The notes below the pieces were generated by a model. The model saw only the letters and a list, made by a program, of their open reading frames with translations. It did no database searches and was not told the DNA's origin. From JACDER01 sp963842575 (GTDB lineage Bacteria > Actinomycetota > Thermoleophilia > Gaiellales > Gaiellaceae), in contig CAWJGS010000004.1 of the NCBI GenBank assembly GCA_963842575.1, positions 1 through 64,000 of the forward strand: 64,000 nt of DNA, given 5' to 3'. The translations under genes were made by a program, and so were the position numbers. How positions within the stretch are numbered: the first letter of the stretch is position 1; the number at the start of each line of letters is the position of its first letter. Of the stretch, positions 33,693 through 41,991 are shown one piece after another.

Positions 33693-34184
33693 TCAGGCGA
33701 GCGCGCGCGCAAAGGCGGCGCGGGCGTCCTCACCGAAGACCGCGAACACCACTCGGCCGAGCGTCTTTGGCTCGTAGCAGCGCACGGCGTCCACCATGAT
33801 GCGCGCGCACTCGTCCAGCGAGAAGCCGCCGACGCCGGTCCCGAACGCTGGGAGCGCGACCGACTCGAGCCCGAGCTCGTCGGCCACCTCGAGGCAGCGC
33901 AAGGTCGTCCGCCCGATCAGCTTCCCGTTCGTCTGCAGGTCCTGACCCATGACCGCCCCATGGATCACGTAGCGCGCCGGAAGCCGCCCCGCACCGGTCG
34001 CGACAGCGTCCCCGACCTTGATCGGCCCGAGCGCCACCGCCTCGTCCTCGATCTCGTCACCGCCGGCCCGTCTGATCGCGCCGGCCACGCCCGCGCCCAT
34101 CCACAGGTGGTCGTTCGCGGCGTTCGCGATCGCATCGACCTCGAGCTGCGTGATGTCGCCGTCGACGACGTCCAGCTCCAGCAT
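33693..34184 (-). CDS. Macrodomain protein (ADP-ribose-binding)
   Basis: A 163-residue stand-alone macrodomain. It shows DVVDGDITQLEVDAIANAAND, the ADP-ribose-binding Asp/Asn loop, GAGVAGAIRRAGG, a KVGDAVATGAGRLPARYVIHGAV strand-loop, and the second phosphate loop ALPAFGTGVGGFSLDECARIM. Such proteins remove ADP-ribose from proteins or hydrolyse O-acetyl-ADP-ribose. The residue pattern (NAAND ... GAGVAGAI) is that of the MacroD-like/Af1521-like class. It is divergent from the carbamoyltransferase gene with 20 bp between starts. Confidence 0.93.
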   Translation of the reverse strand: MLELDVVDGDITQLEVDAIANAANDHLWMGAGVAGAIRRAGGDEIEDEAVALGPIKVGDAVATGAGRLPARYVIHGAVMGQDLQTNGKLIGRTTLRCLEVADELGLESVALPAFGTGVGGFSLDECARIMVDAVRCYEPKTLGRVVFAVFGEDARAAFARALA

Positions 34185-34204
34185 GCGGCGAATATAGTCG
34201 GGGC

Positions 34205-35149
34205 GTGATCGAGGTTCCCGAGCATTTGAAGGGCCGGGACTTCACGCGGATGGCCTCGTGGAGCCCCGAGGACATCAAGACGGTGCTCGACCTGGCCGAC
34301 GAGCTGAAGGCGCTCCAGCAGGCGCGCGAGGACCACCGCCTGCTCCCCGGCCGGACGCTCGGGATGATCTTCCAGAAGCCGTCCACGCGCACACGGGTCT
34401 CCTTCGAGGTCGGCATCAGCCAGCTCGGTGGCCACGGGCTCTACCTGCGGGCCGACGACCTCCAGCTCGGCCGTGGGGAGACGGTCAAGGACACGGCGAT
34501 GGTGCTCTCCCGCTACCTCGACGCGATCATGATCCGCACCTATGCGCAGGACGATGTCGAGGAGCTGGCCGAGCACGCCTCGGTGCCGGTCATCAACGGC
34601 CTGACCGACGTCGCGCACCCCTGCCAGGCTCTCGCCGACCTGATGACGATCAGGGAGCGGCTGGGCCGCCTCTCGGGGGTAAGGGTCGCCTACCTCGGGG
34701 ATGGGAACAACGTGTGCGCCTCGCTCATGCTCGGGGCGTCCAAGTTCGGGATGCGGTTCGTGGCGGCGACGCCTGCCGGGTACGAGCCGGAGGAAACCGT
34801 GGTCAAGAGCGCGCGCCGCTCCGCGGTGCAGTCGGGCGGGACGGTCGAGCTGACGCACGACCCACACGACGCCGCGCGCGGCGCAGACGTCCTCTACACC
34901 GACGTCTGGACGAGCATGGGCCAGGACGCCGAGCGCGATCGCCGGCTGAAGGACCTCGCCGGCTTCGGGATCGACTCCGAGCTGGTCGGGCGGGCCGCGG
35001 CCGACGCGATCGTGCTCCACTGCCTGCCGGCGCACTACGGCGAGGAGATCACCGAGGACGTGCTCTACGGGCCGCAGTCGGCGGTGTGGGACGAGGCGGA
35101 GAACCGCCTGCACGCGCAGAAAGCGCTGCTCGCGCTGATCGTCCGCTAG
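34205..35149 (+). CDS. argF: Ornithine carbamoyltransferase
   Basis: Transfers the carbamoyl group to ornithine, giving citrulline. The 314 residues hold the carbamoyl-phosphate site STRTR (60-64), HPCQALADL near 137, YLGDGNNVCASL, and the ornithine-side HCLPAHYGEEI near 272. MASWSPEDI and late AENRLHAQKALL are further family features. Start is GTG 34205. It sits among arcC and the COG2403 gene rather than in an arg operon, so catabolic or anabolic use is open. The stop is 4 bp before the rhomboid gene. Confidence 0.94.
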   Translation: MIEVPEHLKGRDFTRMASWSPEDIKTVLDLADELKALQQAREDHRLLPGRTLGMIFQKPSTRTRVSFEVGISQLGGHGLYLRADDLQLGRGETVKDTAMVLSRYLDAIMIRTYAQDDVEELAEHASVPVINGLTDVAHPCQALADLMTIRERLGRLSGVRVAYLGDGNNVCASLMLGASKFGMRFVAATPAGYEPEETVVKSARRSAVQSGGTVELTHDPHDAARGADVLYTDVWTSMGQDAERDRRLKDLAGFGIDSELVGRAAADAIVLHCLPAHYGEEITEDVLYGPQSAVWDEAENRLHAQKALLALIVR

Positions 35150-35153
35150 CCAC

Positions 35154-35840
35154 GTGCTTCCGCTCAGGGACAACGTTCCGACCCGGCGCTTCCCGATCGT
35201 CACGGTCGCGCTCATCGTCGCCAACTTCGCGGTCTGGCTCTTCTACGAGCTGCCCGACCTGAACCACGCGGTCATCCAGCTGGCCTTCTTCCCCTGCGAG
35301 GTGGAGAACACGTGCAGAACGGTCGGGCAGAGCTGGGAGGTCACCGCCGTCTCCTCGATGTTCATGCACGGAAGCTGGCTGCACATCCTCGGCAACATGC
35401 TCTTCCTCTGGATCTTCGGGAACAACGTCGAGGACGCGATGGGCCGCGTCAAGTACCTGATCTTCTACTTCCTCGCCGGCTTTGCCGCGCTGGCCCTGCA
35501 GAGCGTCATCACGATCGGGACGGGGACGCCGCAGGACGCAGCCACGCCCTTCCTGGGGGCCAGTGGCGCCATCTCGGGTGTTCTGGGCGCGTACCTCGTC
35601 CTGCTGCCGCGCGCAGGCGTGCTCTCTCTCCTGTTCTTCTTCATCCCGATCGTCGTACCGGCATGGGTCTTCCTGGTCATCTGGTTCGGATTCCAGCTGA
35701 TCTCCAGCTCGGCGTCGCTCCAGCATCCGGAGACGGGCGGCGGCGTCGCGTTCTTCGCGCACATCGGCGGGTTCGTGTTCGGCTTATTAGCCGTGCGGCT
35801 GTTCAAGAGCCGGGACTGGGTAGCGCCCGCGTTTCGATGA
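35154..35840 (+). CDS. Rhomboid-family intramembrane serine protease
   Basis: A 228-residue membrane protease with about six to seven transmembrane segments. The catalytic Ser is in FLGASGAISGVLGAY near residue 137 and the His in FFAHIGGFVFGLLAVRLF near 203. The HGSWLHILGNMLFLWIFGNN stretch supplies the oxyanion His/Asn helix. It would cleave single-pass membrane proteins near their outer ends; the substrate is unknown. An insert CEVENTCRTVG with two Cys between the first helices may be disulfide-bonded on the outside. Its stop overlaps the zincin start (ATGA). Confidence 0.95.
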   Translation: MLPLRDNVPTRRFPIVTVALIVANFAVWLFYELPDLNHAVIQLAFFPCEVENTCRTVGQSWEVTAVSSMFMHGSWLHILGNMLFLWIFGNNVEDAMGRVKYLIFYFLAGFAALALQSVITIGTGTPQDAATPFLGASGAISGVLGAYLVLLPRAGVLSLLFFFIPIVVPAWVFLVIWFGFQLISSSASLQHPETGGGVAFFAHIGGFVFGLLAVRLFKSRDWVAPAFR

Positions 35841-36166
35841 CGTTCGAGGAGCACGTCCGCGCAGCGCTCGACTCACTGCCGCCGCACCTCGCGGCCGCGC
35901 TCGAGAACGTGGCGGTTGTCGTCCGCGACGAGCATCCGGACGATCCCGATCTCCTTGGGCTGTACGAGGGGACACCGCTGCCGGAGCGCACGAGCGCGTC
36001 CGTCGGGGACCTTCCCGACCAGATCACGATCTACCGGCTGCCGCTCGAGGAGTCGTTTCCGGATCCCCGCGAGCTGGAGGACGAGATTCGCGTCACCGTG
36101 CTGCACGAGCTCGCCCATTACTTCGGGATCGACGAGGAACGGTTGGAACAGCTGGGATACGGCTAG
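35837..36166 (+). CDS. Small zincin-like metallopeptidase family protein
   Basis: A 109-residue protein of the actinobacterial/proteobacterial 'metallopeptidase family' (Zincin_1, DUF1025). The zinc site HExxH is in VTVLHELAHYFGIDEERLEQLG, with the Asp following as a third ligand typical of this minimal zincin. N-terminal half: FEEHVRAALDSLPPHL and a LLGLYEGTPLPERTS substrate-side loop. No signal peptide. It starts inside the rhomboid stop. It may have a regulatory role or trim small peptides. Confidence 0.9.
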   Translation: MTFEEHVRAALDSLPPHLAAALENVAVVVRDEHPDDPDLLGLYEGTPLPERTSASVGDLPDQITIYRLPLEESFPDPRELEDEIRVTVLHELAHYFGIDEERLEQLGYG

Positions 36167-36255
36167 TGGACACCTTTCTCAACGTTGTTGCGATCGGGGG
36201 GCTCGTCGTGGGCCTTCTTCTCATCCTCGCGTTTGCCTTCGGGCGCTGGCGGTAA
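36166..36255 (+). CDS. Single-helix membrane micro-protein (29 residues)
   Basis: A small open frame from GTG 36166, whose first base is the last base of the preceding stop TAG. It encodes a 29-residue peptide with one transmembrane helix (residues about 5-24: LNVVAIGGLVVGLLLILAFA) and a positively charged end FGRWR. Position, tight spacing and a clean hydrophobic segment argue that it is real. A possible partner or substrate of the rhomboid two genes upstream (speculation). Confidence 0.5.
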   Translation: MDTFLNVVAIGGLVVGLLLILAFAFGRWR

Positions 36256-36259
36256 AGGA

Positions 36260-36538
36260 ATGATCGAGGAGGTTCATTCGTTGAATATGTCGATGAGAAA
36301 TCTGAACGACATCCGAACTGAAATAGAGGCCGCCACGGCCCGTCGAACCGAGCTGTGGCACATCCTGTCCGAAGAGGGTCACAAGCCCGAGGTCGCCGCC
36401 GAGCTCGAGGAGCTGAACGCACGGATCGACGATCTCTGGAACGAGCACCGTCAGACGCGGGCCACCATGCTCCACGGCGACCGGGAGCAGATCATCCAGC
36501 GCGCCCGCGCCGAAGAGCGCCTCAGCCGCGCGGCATAG
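36260..36538 (+). CDS. Small coiled-coil protein of unknown function
   Basis: A protein of up to 92 residues that is almost all charged helix (LNDIRTEIEAATARRTELWH, then ELEELNARIDDLWNEHRQTR), predicted to form a coiled coil. The ATG at 36260 has little room for a Shine-Dalgarno; a GGAGG at 36268-36272 would better serve a TTG at 36281 or ATG at 36287. No family recognised. It closes the rhomboid-zincin run. Confidence 0.6.
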   Translation: MIEEVHSLNMSMRNLNDIRTEIEAATARRTELWHILSEEGHKPEVAAELEELNARIDDLWNEHRQTRATMLHGDREQIIQRARAEERLSRAA

Positions 36539-36597
36539 GCGTACGGCATATCGTGGTCGGGCTCTTCGGCCCGAGTCTGTCCGATGCTTTGCCTAGG

Positions 36598-36947
36598 ATG
36601 TTGCCTGAATGGGCATCGTATCCCGCGCAGACGCTGAAGGATAAGGGGCGAAGCTCGCCGAGTTGATGGTCAAGCATGCCGAGTCCGACGGCGCCGTAAT
36701 CGCCGTGAAGTGTTGCTCGCACTCGCTTACGGCCGGACGCGTCCGAGCGACCAAGCGCTATACAGCGGCGACCATCGACTGGCTCGCCGTATACGACTGC
36801 ACGACCGATCGCTGCTTCTACATCCCAGCCCGCGAACTCGGCGCCGGGCGCCGAGAACTCCTTCTCCGTCTAACGCCAGCGAAGAACAATCAACACGCCC
36901 GGATCCGATACGCGAGCGACTACGTCGACTTGCGCGATCGGCAATAG
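36598..36947 (+). pseudogene. Remnant of a PD-(D/E)XK endonuclease (PDDEXK_5-like)
   Basis: The C-terminal half matches the group-I-intron-type PD-(D/E)XK endonuclease family: a YTAATIDWLAVYDCTTDRCF core strand, FYIPARELGAGR, LLLRLTPAKNNQ and IRYASDYVDL. The beginning EWASYPAQTLKDKG is in a different frame, joined to AKLAELMVKHAESDG by a shift near 36645. Between KHAESDG and VIAVKC the roughly 25 residues that should hold the catalytic Asp are missing. So this is a decayed copy with an internal deletion and a frameshift, next to a tRNA gene. An intact reading is not recoverable. Confidence 0.55.
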
Positions 36948-36966
36948 CCTCGAACAGTAGGGACGA

Positions 36967-37039
36967 TGGAGCCAGCCGGATTCGAACCGGCGACCTTCCG
37001 GATGCAAACCGGATGCTCTTCCAGCTGAGCTATGGCCCC
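36967..37039 (-). tRNA. tRNA-Ala (anticodon TGC)
   Basis: A 73-nt cloverleaf on the minus strand starting GGGGCCATAGCTCAG: acceptor stem GGGGCCA/TGGCTCC, D-arm with AGCTGGAAGAGC, anticodon stem TCCGG/CCGGA around loop TTTGCAT with anticodon TGC, and T-arm GCCGGTTCGAATCCGGC. The discriminator is A and CCA is not encoded. Decodes GCA and probably other Ala codons. Confidence 0.96.
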
Positions 37040-37074
37040 GTCGGAGTCATTGTAGAGGCCCCCTTCGCGCCGCC

Positions 37075-37150
37075 TCAGCCGCCGATGGCTGCGACGAGCG
37101 CGTCGATGTCGGCGCGATATCGGTTCCGCCTTCGCCCGCGCCCTTCGAGA
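37075..37150 (-). pseudogene. Degraded copy of the 3' end of the beta-helix gene
   Basis: About 70 bp here match the 3' end of the parallel beta-helix gene at 44969-46588: both encode GAGEGGTD..GADIDAL(V/T)AAIGG and a TGA stop. In this copy a missing base after GATATC shifts the frame, and no homologous coding sequence continues upstream. It lies about 36 bp from tRNA-Ala. It is therefore a leftover from a duplication or deletion. The remaining 37151-37595 stretch shows no gene that I can support. Confidence 0.6.
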
Positions 37151-37595
37151 TAGGCAGAGGCACACATGGTCCCGGGACGATCCGTCACCGATGCGCGCGC
37201 GAGGCGCTCGGAAAGCGCTTCGACACGGTCGAGGCGAGGGGCGGAAATTGACTCTCGAGGATGCCGTTGCGCTGGCCGCGCGGCTCCGATTTCGCCATCG
37301 ATAGATCCCGCGCGAAGCCCCCCGAGGACAGCCAGTACGAGTGGTCGTCCTCGCATTCCCGCGAGCCATGCTGCGAGGCCGCTCCAGAACGAGAGCGCCT
37401 CCATCCAGACTTTCGCGTTTCTAACTCCGAGAGCTCAAGCTAGACTCGAGGGTTCGAGAGGGCCCCGTTTAGTTCCATCGCGAGAGAACCTAAAGTCGCA
37501 GGTACGAACCCTCGCGCAGCGATTCACGCATAGGCTTGGGTCTGTAAAGAAATCCTCCTAGCGGATCCTTTCCTGGCAGGGCGACGGCCCTTCGC

Positions 37596-37618
37596 CATGA
37601 CCGCTTTCATGGGTCATG
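37596..37618. promoter_or_regulatory. Inverted repeat before the LuxR-type regulator
   Basis: CATGACC-9 nt-GGTCATG is a perfect 7-bp inverted repeat, 11 bp upstream of the GTG start of the LAL regulator gene. It might be an operator or a leader hairpin covering the ribosome-binding site. No further evidence. Confidence 0.35.
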
Positions 37619-37628
37619 ATGCGACGAG

Positions 37629-40283
37629 GTGAGCTTGCTGAGCGATCAGCACCCACACATCCTCGAACTCGTCGAGCGTGAGCGCGAGCTTGCTGCGCTC
37701 GAAGCTGCGTTCGAAGACGCCGCCGCCGGGCGAGGGCGGGTGGCGCTCGTCACGGCGGAGGCCGGCGGCGGCAAGAGCGCGCTCATCGACCGGTTCTGTG
37801 GCGAGCTAGCCGGCCGGGCGAGGGTGCTGCGAGGCGCTTGCGACGCGCTCTTTACGCCCCGACCACTCGGGCCGATCCACGACTTCGCCGCCGACGCGGG
37901 AGCCGAGGTGACCGAAAAGCTTCTCGGTGAGGCGATCCCCTACGAGGTCGCGGCGGCACTGATCGACGCGTTGCACGGACGTGAGCCGACCGTGGTGGTG
38001 ATCGAGGACATTCATTGGGCCGACGAGGCGACGGTCGACGTGCTCAAGCTCGTCGTCCGTCGGATTGCCTCCGACCGTGTGCTGATCGTCTTGAGCTACC
38101 GCGACGAGGAGTTGGATGCGAAGCATCCGGTCAGGGTCATGCTCGGCGAGCTGGCATCGGGGCTTCGCTCTGACGCGGGTGCCGCTCGCGCCGCTCTCCC
38201 CGGAGGCTGTCGCGCAGCTCGCCGAGCCGTACGACGTCGATGACGCGGATCTCCACCGGGTCACGGCCGGCAACCCGTTCTTCGTGACCGAGGTGCTCGC
38301 CTCCGGCGACGGCGCCATCCCCTCGACCGTCCGGGACGCGGTGCTCGCCCGGGCCGCCCGGCTGACCGAGAGTGCGAGGGCACTGCTCGACGCGGTCGCG
38401 ATCTCGCCGCCGCGCGCCGAGCTCTGGCTGCTCGAAGACGCTCAATGGCGGCCTTGGCCCGCTCGAAGAGTGCCTCGGTTCGGGGATGCTGGTCGCAGAG
38501 GCGGATGCGATCTCCTTTCGGCACGAGCTCGCGCGAGTCACGTTCGAGGAGGCGCTTCTCCCGCATAGAAGGCACCTGCTTCACCGTGCCGCGCTACGTG
38601 CACTCGTCGGGCATCCGACGGCCTCCGAGGACCTTGCGCGGCTGGCCCACCACGCAGAGGCCGCAGGCGAACCCGAGGCGGTGCTGCGGTTCGCCCCTGC
38701 AGCCGGTGAGCGAGCCGCGTCGGTAGGGGCCCACCGCGAGGCTGCTGCACAGTTCGCACGGGCGCTGCGGGTCCGGGAGCATCTCCCGCTCGCGCGACGT
38801 GCGGAGCTGTCTGCTCGTCGTGCCCACGAGTGCTACATGACGTCGCAGTTCGAGGAAGCGATCGCCGCCCAACAGGAGGCGCTCGAGTGCCGGCGCCAAC
38901 TCGGGGACCTCCGCGGAGAAGGAGACGCGCTGCGCTCCCTGTCGCGTCTGCTCTTCTTCGCGGGCCGGCCCGACGAGGGCGAGCCGATTGCGCTCGAGGC
39001 GGTCGAGGTGCTCGAGCGGCTGGCGCCCGGGCGGGAGCTCTCGTTGGCGTACGGCAACGTCTCGCAGCGACAGACGGTCGTCGAGGACTGGGAGGCGGCT
39101 GTGGCATGGGGTACTCGAGCGCTCGAGCTCGCAGAGCGCCTCGGCGACACGGAGGCGCGTGTCTGCGCTCTCACGAGTCTCGCCGTCGTCGACGCGAGCG
39201 CGGATCTCCAGGACGGACGCCGGAAGCTCGAGGAGGTGCTGGTGGTCGCCCAGCGAGACGGCCTCGAAGATGACGTCGGGCGCGTGTTCCTCAACCTCGT
39301 TTTTGTGCCGCTGCGCCAGCGCAGGTTCGAACTCGTCGACGAGGCTCTGCAGCAAGGGCTCCGGTACTGCGCGGAGAGAGGTCTCGAGACGTGGATGCTG
39401 TACCTGCTCGGCTGCCGTGCCCGGATGGAAGTCATGGTAGGCCGCTGGGACGCGGCGGCCGCCTCTGCCGACGCGGTTCTGCGTGATCCGCGGAGCGCAT
39501 GCTTCGCTCGCTGCTGGGCGATGTCCGCGCTGGGGTTGCTAAGGGCGCGGCGTGGCGACCCGCAGTCGTCGGCGCTGCTGGAGGAGGCGCACGGGCTGGC
39601 CGAGCCCACACGAGCGGTGTTTTCCATCGGACAGACCGCCGCCGCGAGGGCGGAGCTGGCATGGCTGACCGGTGATCACGCCGCGGTCGGTCACCTGACA
39701 GACGCCGCGCTCGAGCTCGCTCTCGACCGTGGGGCGCCGTGGGAGGCTGGAGAGCTCGCGTACTGGCGCTGGCGCGCTGGTCTGCGTGACGACCTCCCAG
39801 CCGATGTGGTCGCCGAGCCCTACGGGTTGTCGATCGCGGGCGACTGGGCAATGGCAGCGGAGCAGTGGCAGAACCTCGGCTGCCCGTACGAGGCGGCGCT
39901 CGCGCTCGCCGACGCCGACGAGGAGGAGCCGCTGCGGCAGGCGCTCGAGGAGCTGCAGCGGCTGGAAGCGCGACCGGCGGCGGCGATCGTCGCCCGGCGC
40001 CTGCGGGAACGCGGCGTCCGCAACGTGCCCGCGCGGCCCGCGGCCGACCACCCGCCGAAACGAAGCCGGGCTCACCGCGCGCGAGCTCGAGGTCCTGCGC
40101 CTCGTCGCGGAAGGTCTCCGCAACGCGGCGATCGCCGAGCGGCTCTTCCTCTCCCCGCGCACCGTCGACCACCACGTCTCGGCGATCCTGCGCAAGCTCG
40201 ACGTCCAGAGCCGCGGCGAGGCCGTCGCCGAGGCAGGCCGGCTCGGGCTGCTCCAAGATCCGCAGCCCGCCGAGCCAATCTAG
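37629..40283 (+). CDS. LuxR-family regulator of the LAL/MalT class (three apparent frameshifts)
   Basis: Large ATP-binding transcription activator. Joined across frames it runs about 885 residues: an N-terminal AAA/STAND ATPase with Walker A VTAEAGGGKSALIDRF near residue 45 and Walker B VVVIEDIHWADEATVD, a long TPR-like helical middle (GDLRGEGDALRSLSRLLFF, AELAWLTGDHAAVGHL and others), and a C-terminal LuxR helix-turn-helix (LTARELEVLRLVAEG, then NAAIAERLFLSPRTVDHHV). Frame changes occur near 38165, 38445 and 40055, each at a point where both sides align to the family. Whether three real mutations (a pseudogene) or three assembly errors is undecided. The likely target is unknown; a DUF4242 gene follows 73 bp later. 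Confidence 0.85.
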
Positions 40284-40356
40284 GCGGTTCCACCGATATA
40301 TCGGCGCGGCCGCGCTCGTAACGTCACAGGCGTTCCCGAGTGAGAGGAGACGCCTG

Positions 40357-40650
40357 TTGGAGACCTACGTGATCCTGCGCCGCGGTGGGTGGCGCACGCC
40401 GGACGAGCTCCAGGCGGCGTTCGTCCGCTCGATCGAGGAGGGCGAGCGGACGCCTGACGACGTCCGCCGGATCTGCAGCTACGTGCTCGCGGAGACGAGC
40501 GGCGAGCTCGGCACCGTCTGCATCTACGAGGCCTCCAGCCCGGAGGCGATCCGCAAGCACGCCTACCGCGCCGGCCTGCCGGTCGACGAGATCATCGCCG
40601 TCGCGGACACCATCGTCGTTCACACCGACCCACAGCCGATAGCGATCTGA
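40357..40650 (+). CDS. DUF4242 family protein (SCO4226-like nickel-binding type)
   Basis: A 97-residue protein from TTG 40357 with Shine-Dalgarno GAGAGGAGA. It follows the DUF4242 pattern: METYVILRRGGWRTPDELQA, ICSYVLAETSGELGTVCIYEA, and SSPEAIRKHAYRAGLPVDEI. The ferredoxin-like fold dimer of the Streptomyces homologue SCO4226 binds nickel; the present protein has fewer His residues, so metal binding is uncertain. It lies between the LAL regulator and a secreted propeller gene, spaced by 15 bp from the latter. Confidence 0.85.
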   Translation: METYVILRRGGWRTPDELQAAFVRSIEEGERTPDDVRRICSYVLAETSGELGTVCIYEASSPEAIRKHAYRAGLPVDEIIAVADTIVVHTDPQPIAI

Positions 40651-40665
40651 GAGAGGAGATCACCG

Positions 40666-41634
40666 ATGAATCGACACATGTTTCGACTCGGCAAGCTCAC
40701 CGCCCTGAGTGCAGTCGTTGCAGCGACGCTCACCGTCGCAGGGATTGGGGCAGGGCAACCCGCTGCCGCGAATCCAAACAACGGCCGGATCTACTTCAAC
40801 ACCGACAGGTGGGGCAACTGGGAGCTGGCGTCGATGCTCCCCGACGGCTCGGACGTCCAACGAATCACCTCCACCGACGCCGATGAGTTCTATGTGGACG
40901 CCCATACAGACGCCGACGGCAGCCTGCGCTTGGTCTTCCTCGCGGGCGTCTTCGACAGCGGCGATTTCGACGTCTACACCATGACGGTCGGCCGCCCGGC
41001 TTCCTACCAACGGCTCACCTACCAGGGAACCGAGAGGGACCCGAGGTGGTCGCCGGATGGCACGCGGATCGTCTACTCCAGCCACCAGACCGGCAACTAT
41101 GAGATCTACGTGATGAACGCCAACGGGACCGACCAGCACCAGATCACCGACAACCCCGCTGTGGACAGGAAGCCCGCCTGGTCCCCGGACGGCACCACCC
41201 TTGCGTTCTCGAGCGACCGCGATGGCCACCGGAACCGCGAGGCAGCCGTCTACCTGATGAACACCGACGGCTTGAACGTCCGCCGAGTCACCTGGTTGGA
41301 GTCGATGGGCGGCCAGGCGTCGTTCTCACCTGACGGCGCCAAGCTGACCTGGGTGGACGCACTCTGCGATAGGGGCGGTTGCGGCCCGAGCCACGTCTAC
41401 ATCGGAAACCTCGACGGCACGGGTGTCCGGCGCGTCACGCACGGCAACAGCAACGACGCGGCACCGGTGTTCTCCCCCGACGGCAACAAGGTCGCGTTCG
41501 AAACCCAGACCGTGAGCGACACGTATCGCGGGGAGGCGCGGGGTGACATCGCAACCGTCAATGTCGATGGCACAGGGTTGCAGAACCTCACCGGACCGAG
41601 CGTTACGGCGGAGGCACGGCCGGCCTGGAAGTGA
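40666..41634 (+). CDS. Secreted TolB-like (PD40) beta-propeller protein
   Basis: Exported 322-residue protein. A signal peptide (MNRHMFRLGKLTALSAVVAA...) ends around AAANPNNG; the mature part has five to six PD40/TolB-type repeats with the W/F-SPDG motif: DPRWSPDGTRIVYSS, KPAWSPDGTTLAFSS, ASFSPDGAKLTW, PVFSPDGNKVAFET. It probably sits in the cell wall or outside and binds protein or polysaccharide; an enzymatic role is not supported. A Cys pair (ALCDRGGCG) may form a disulfide. Confidence 0.88.
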   Translation: MNRHMFRLGKLTALSAVVAATLTVAGIGAGQPAAANPNNGRIYFNTDRWGNWELASMLPDGSDVQRITSTDADEFYVDAHTDADGSLRLVFLAGVFDSGDFDVYTMTVGRPASYQRLTYQGTERDPRWSPDGTRIVYSSHQTGNYEIYVMNANGTDQHQITDNPAVDRKPAWSPDGTTLAFSSDRDGHRNREAAVYLMNTDGLNVRRVTWLESMGGQASFSPDGAKLTWVDALCDRGGCGPSHVYIGNLDGTGVRRVTHGNSNDAAPVFSPDGNKVAFETQTVSDTYRGEARGDIATVNVDGTGLQNLTGPSVTAEARPAWK

Positions 41635-41700
41635 TGTCCGCGTATGACCTCATGTCGCTGTGTGCCGACCGCGGGAGAGCTAACGCCCTGAGCGGGTCAT

Positions 41701-41737
41701 CCTTCGGTTCGTCTACCGCCACGTAGACAGCCGAAGG
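41701..41737. terminator. Strong two-part stem-loop after the TolB-like gene
   Basis: CCTTCGG (41701-41707) pairs with CCGAAGG (41731-41737) and, inside, GTCTAC (41711-41716) with GTAGAC (41723-41728). It lies 67 bp past the stop of the TolB-like gene. No U-run follows, so it could be a factor-dependent terminator, an mRNA-stabilising stem or a small structured RNA. The rest of 41640-41990 holds no gene I can support. Confidence 0.45.
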
Positions 41738-41991
41738 GTGACCTGCTCATGATTGGTGACCCGGTTCCGAACGCTTGCCTCCGATCGGGCCCGACACGGC
41801 GCGGTCGCCGATGACCTTCTCCACCGTTCCCCATGGCGCGGCAGCTGTACTCGTCTTGCGACCTGACTGCGGCTTTTCCCGGATGACCCCGGGGTCGGCG
41901 CACGGTAGCGTTGTGTCGCGCTCGAGCCGCTGGAGGGAGACCGGGGGCGTTAACGGCTTCGGCCGAAATGCACCTCTAGAGAGGATCCCTC

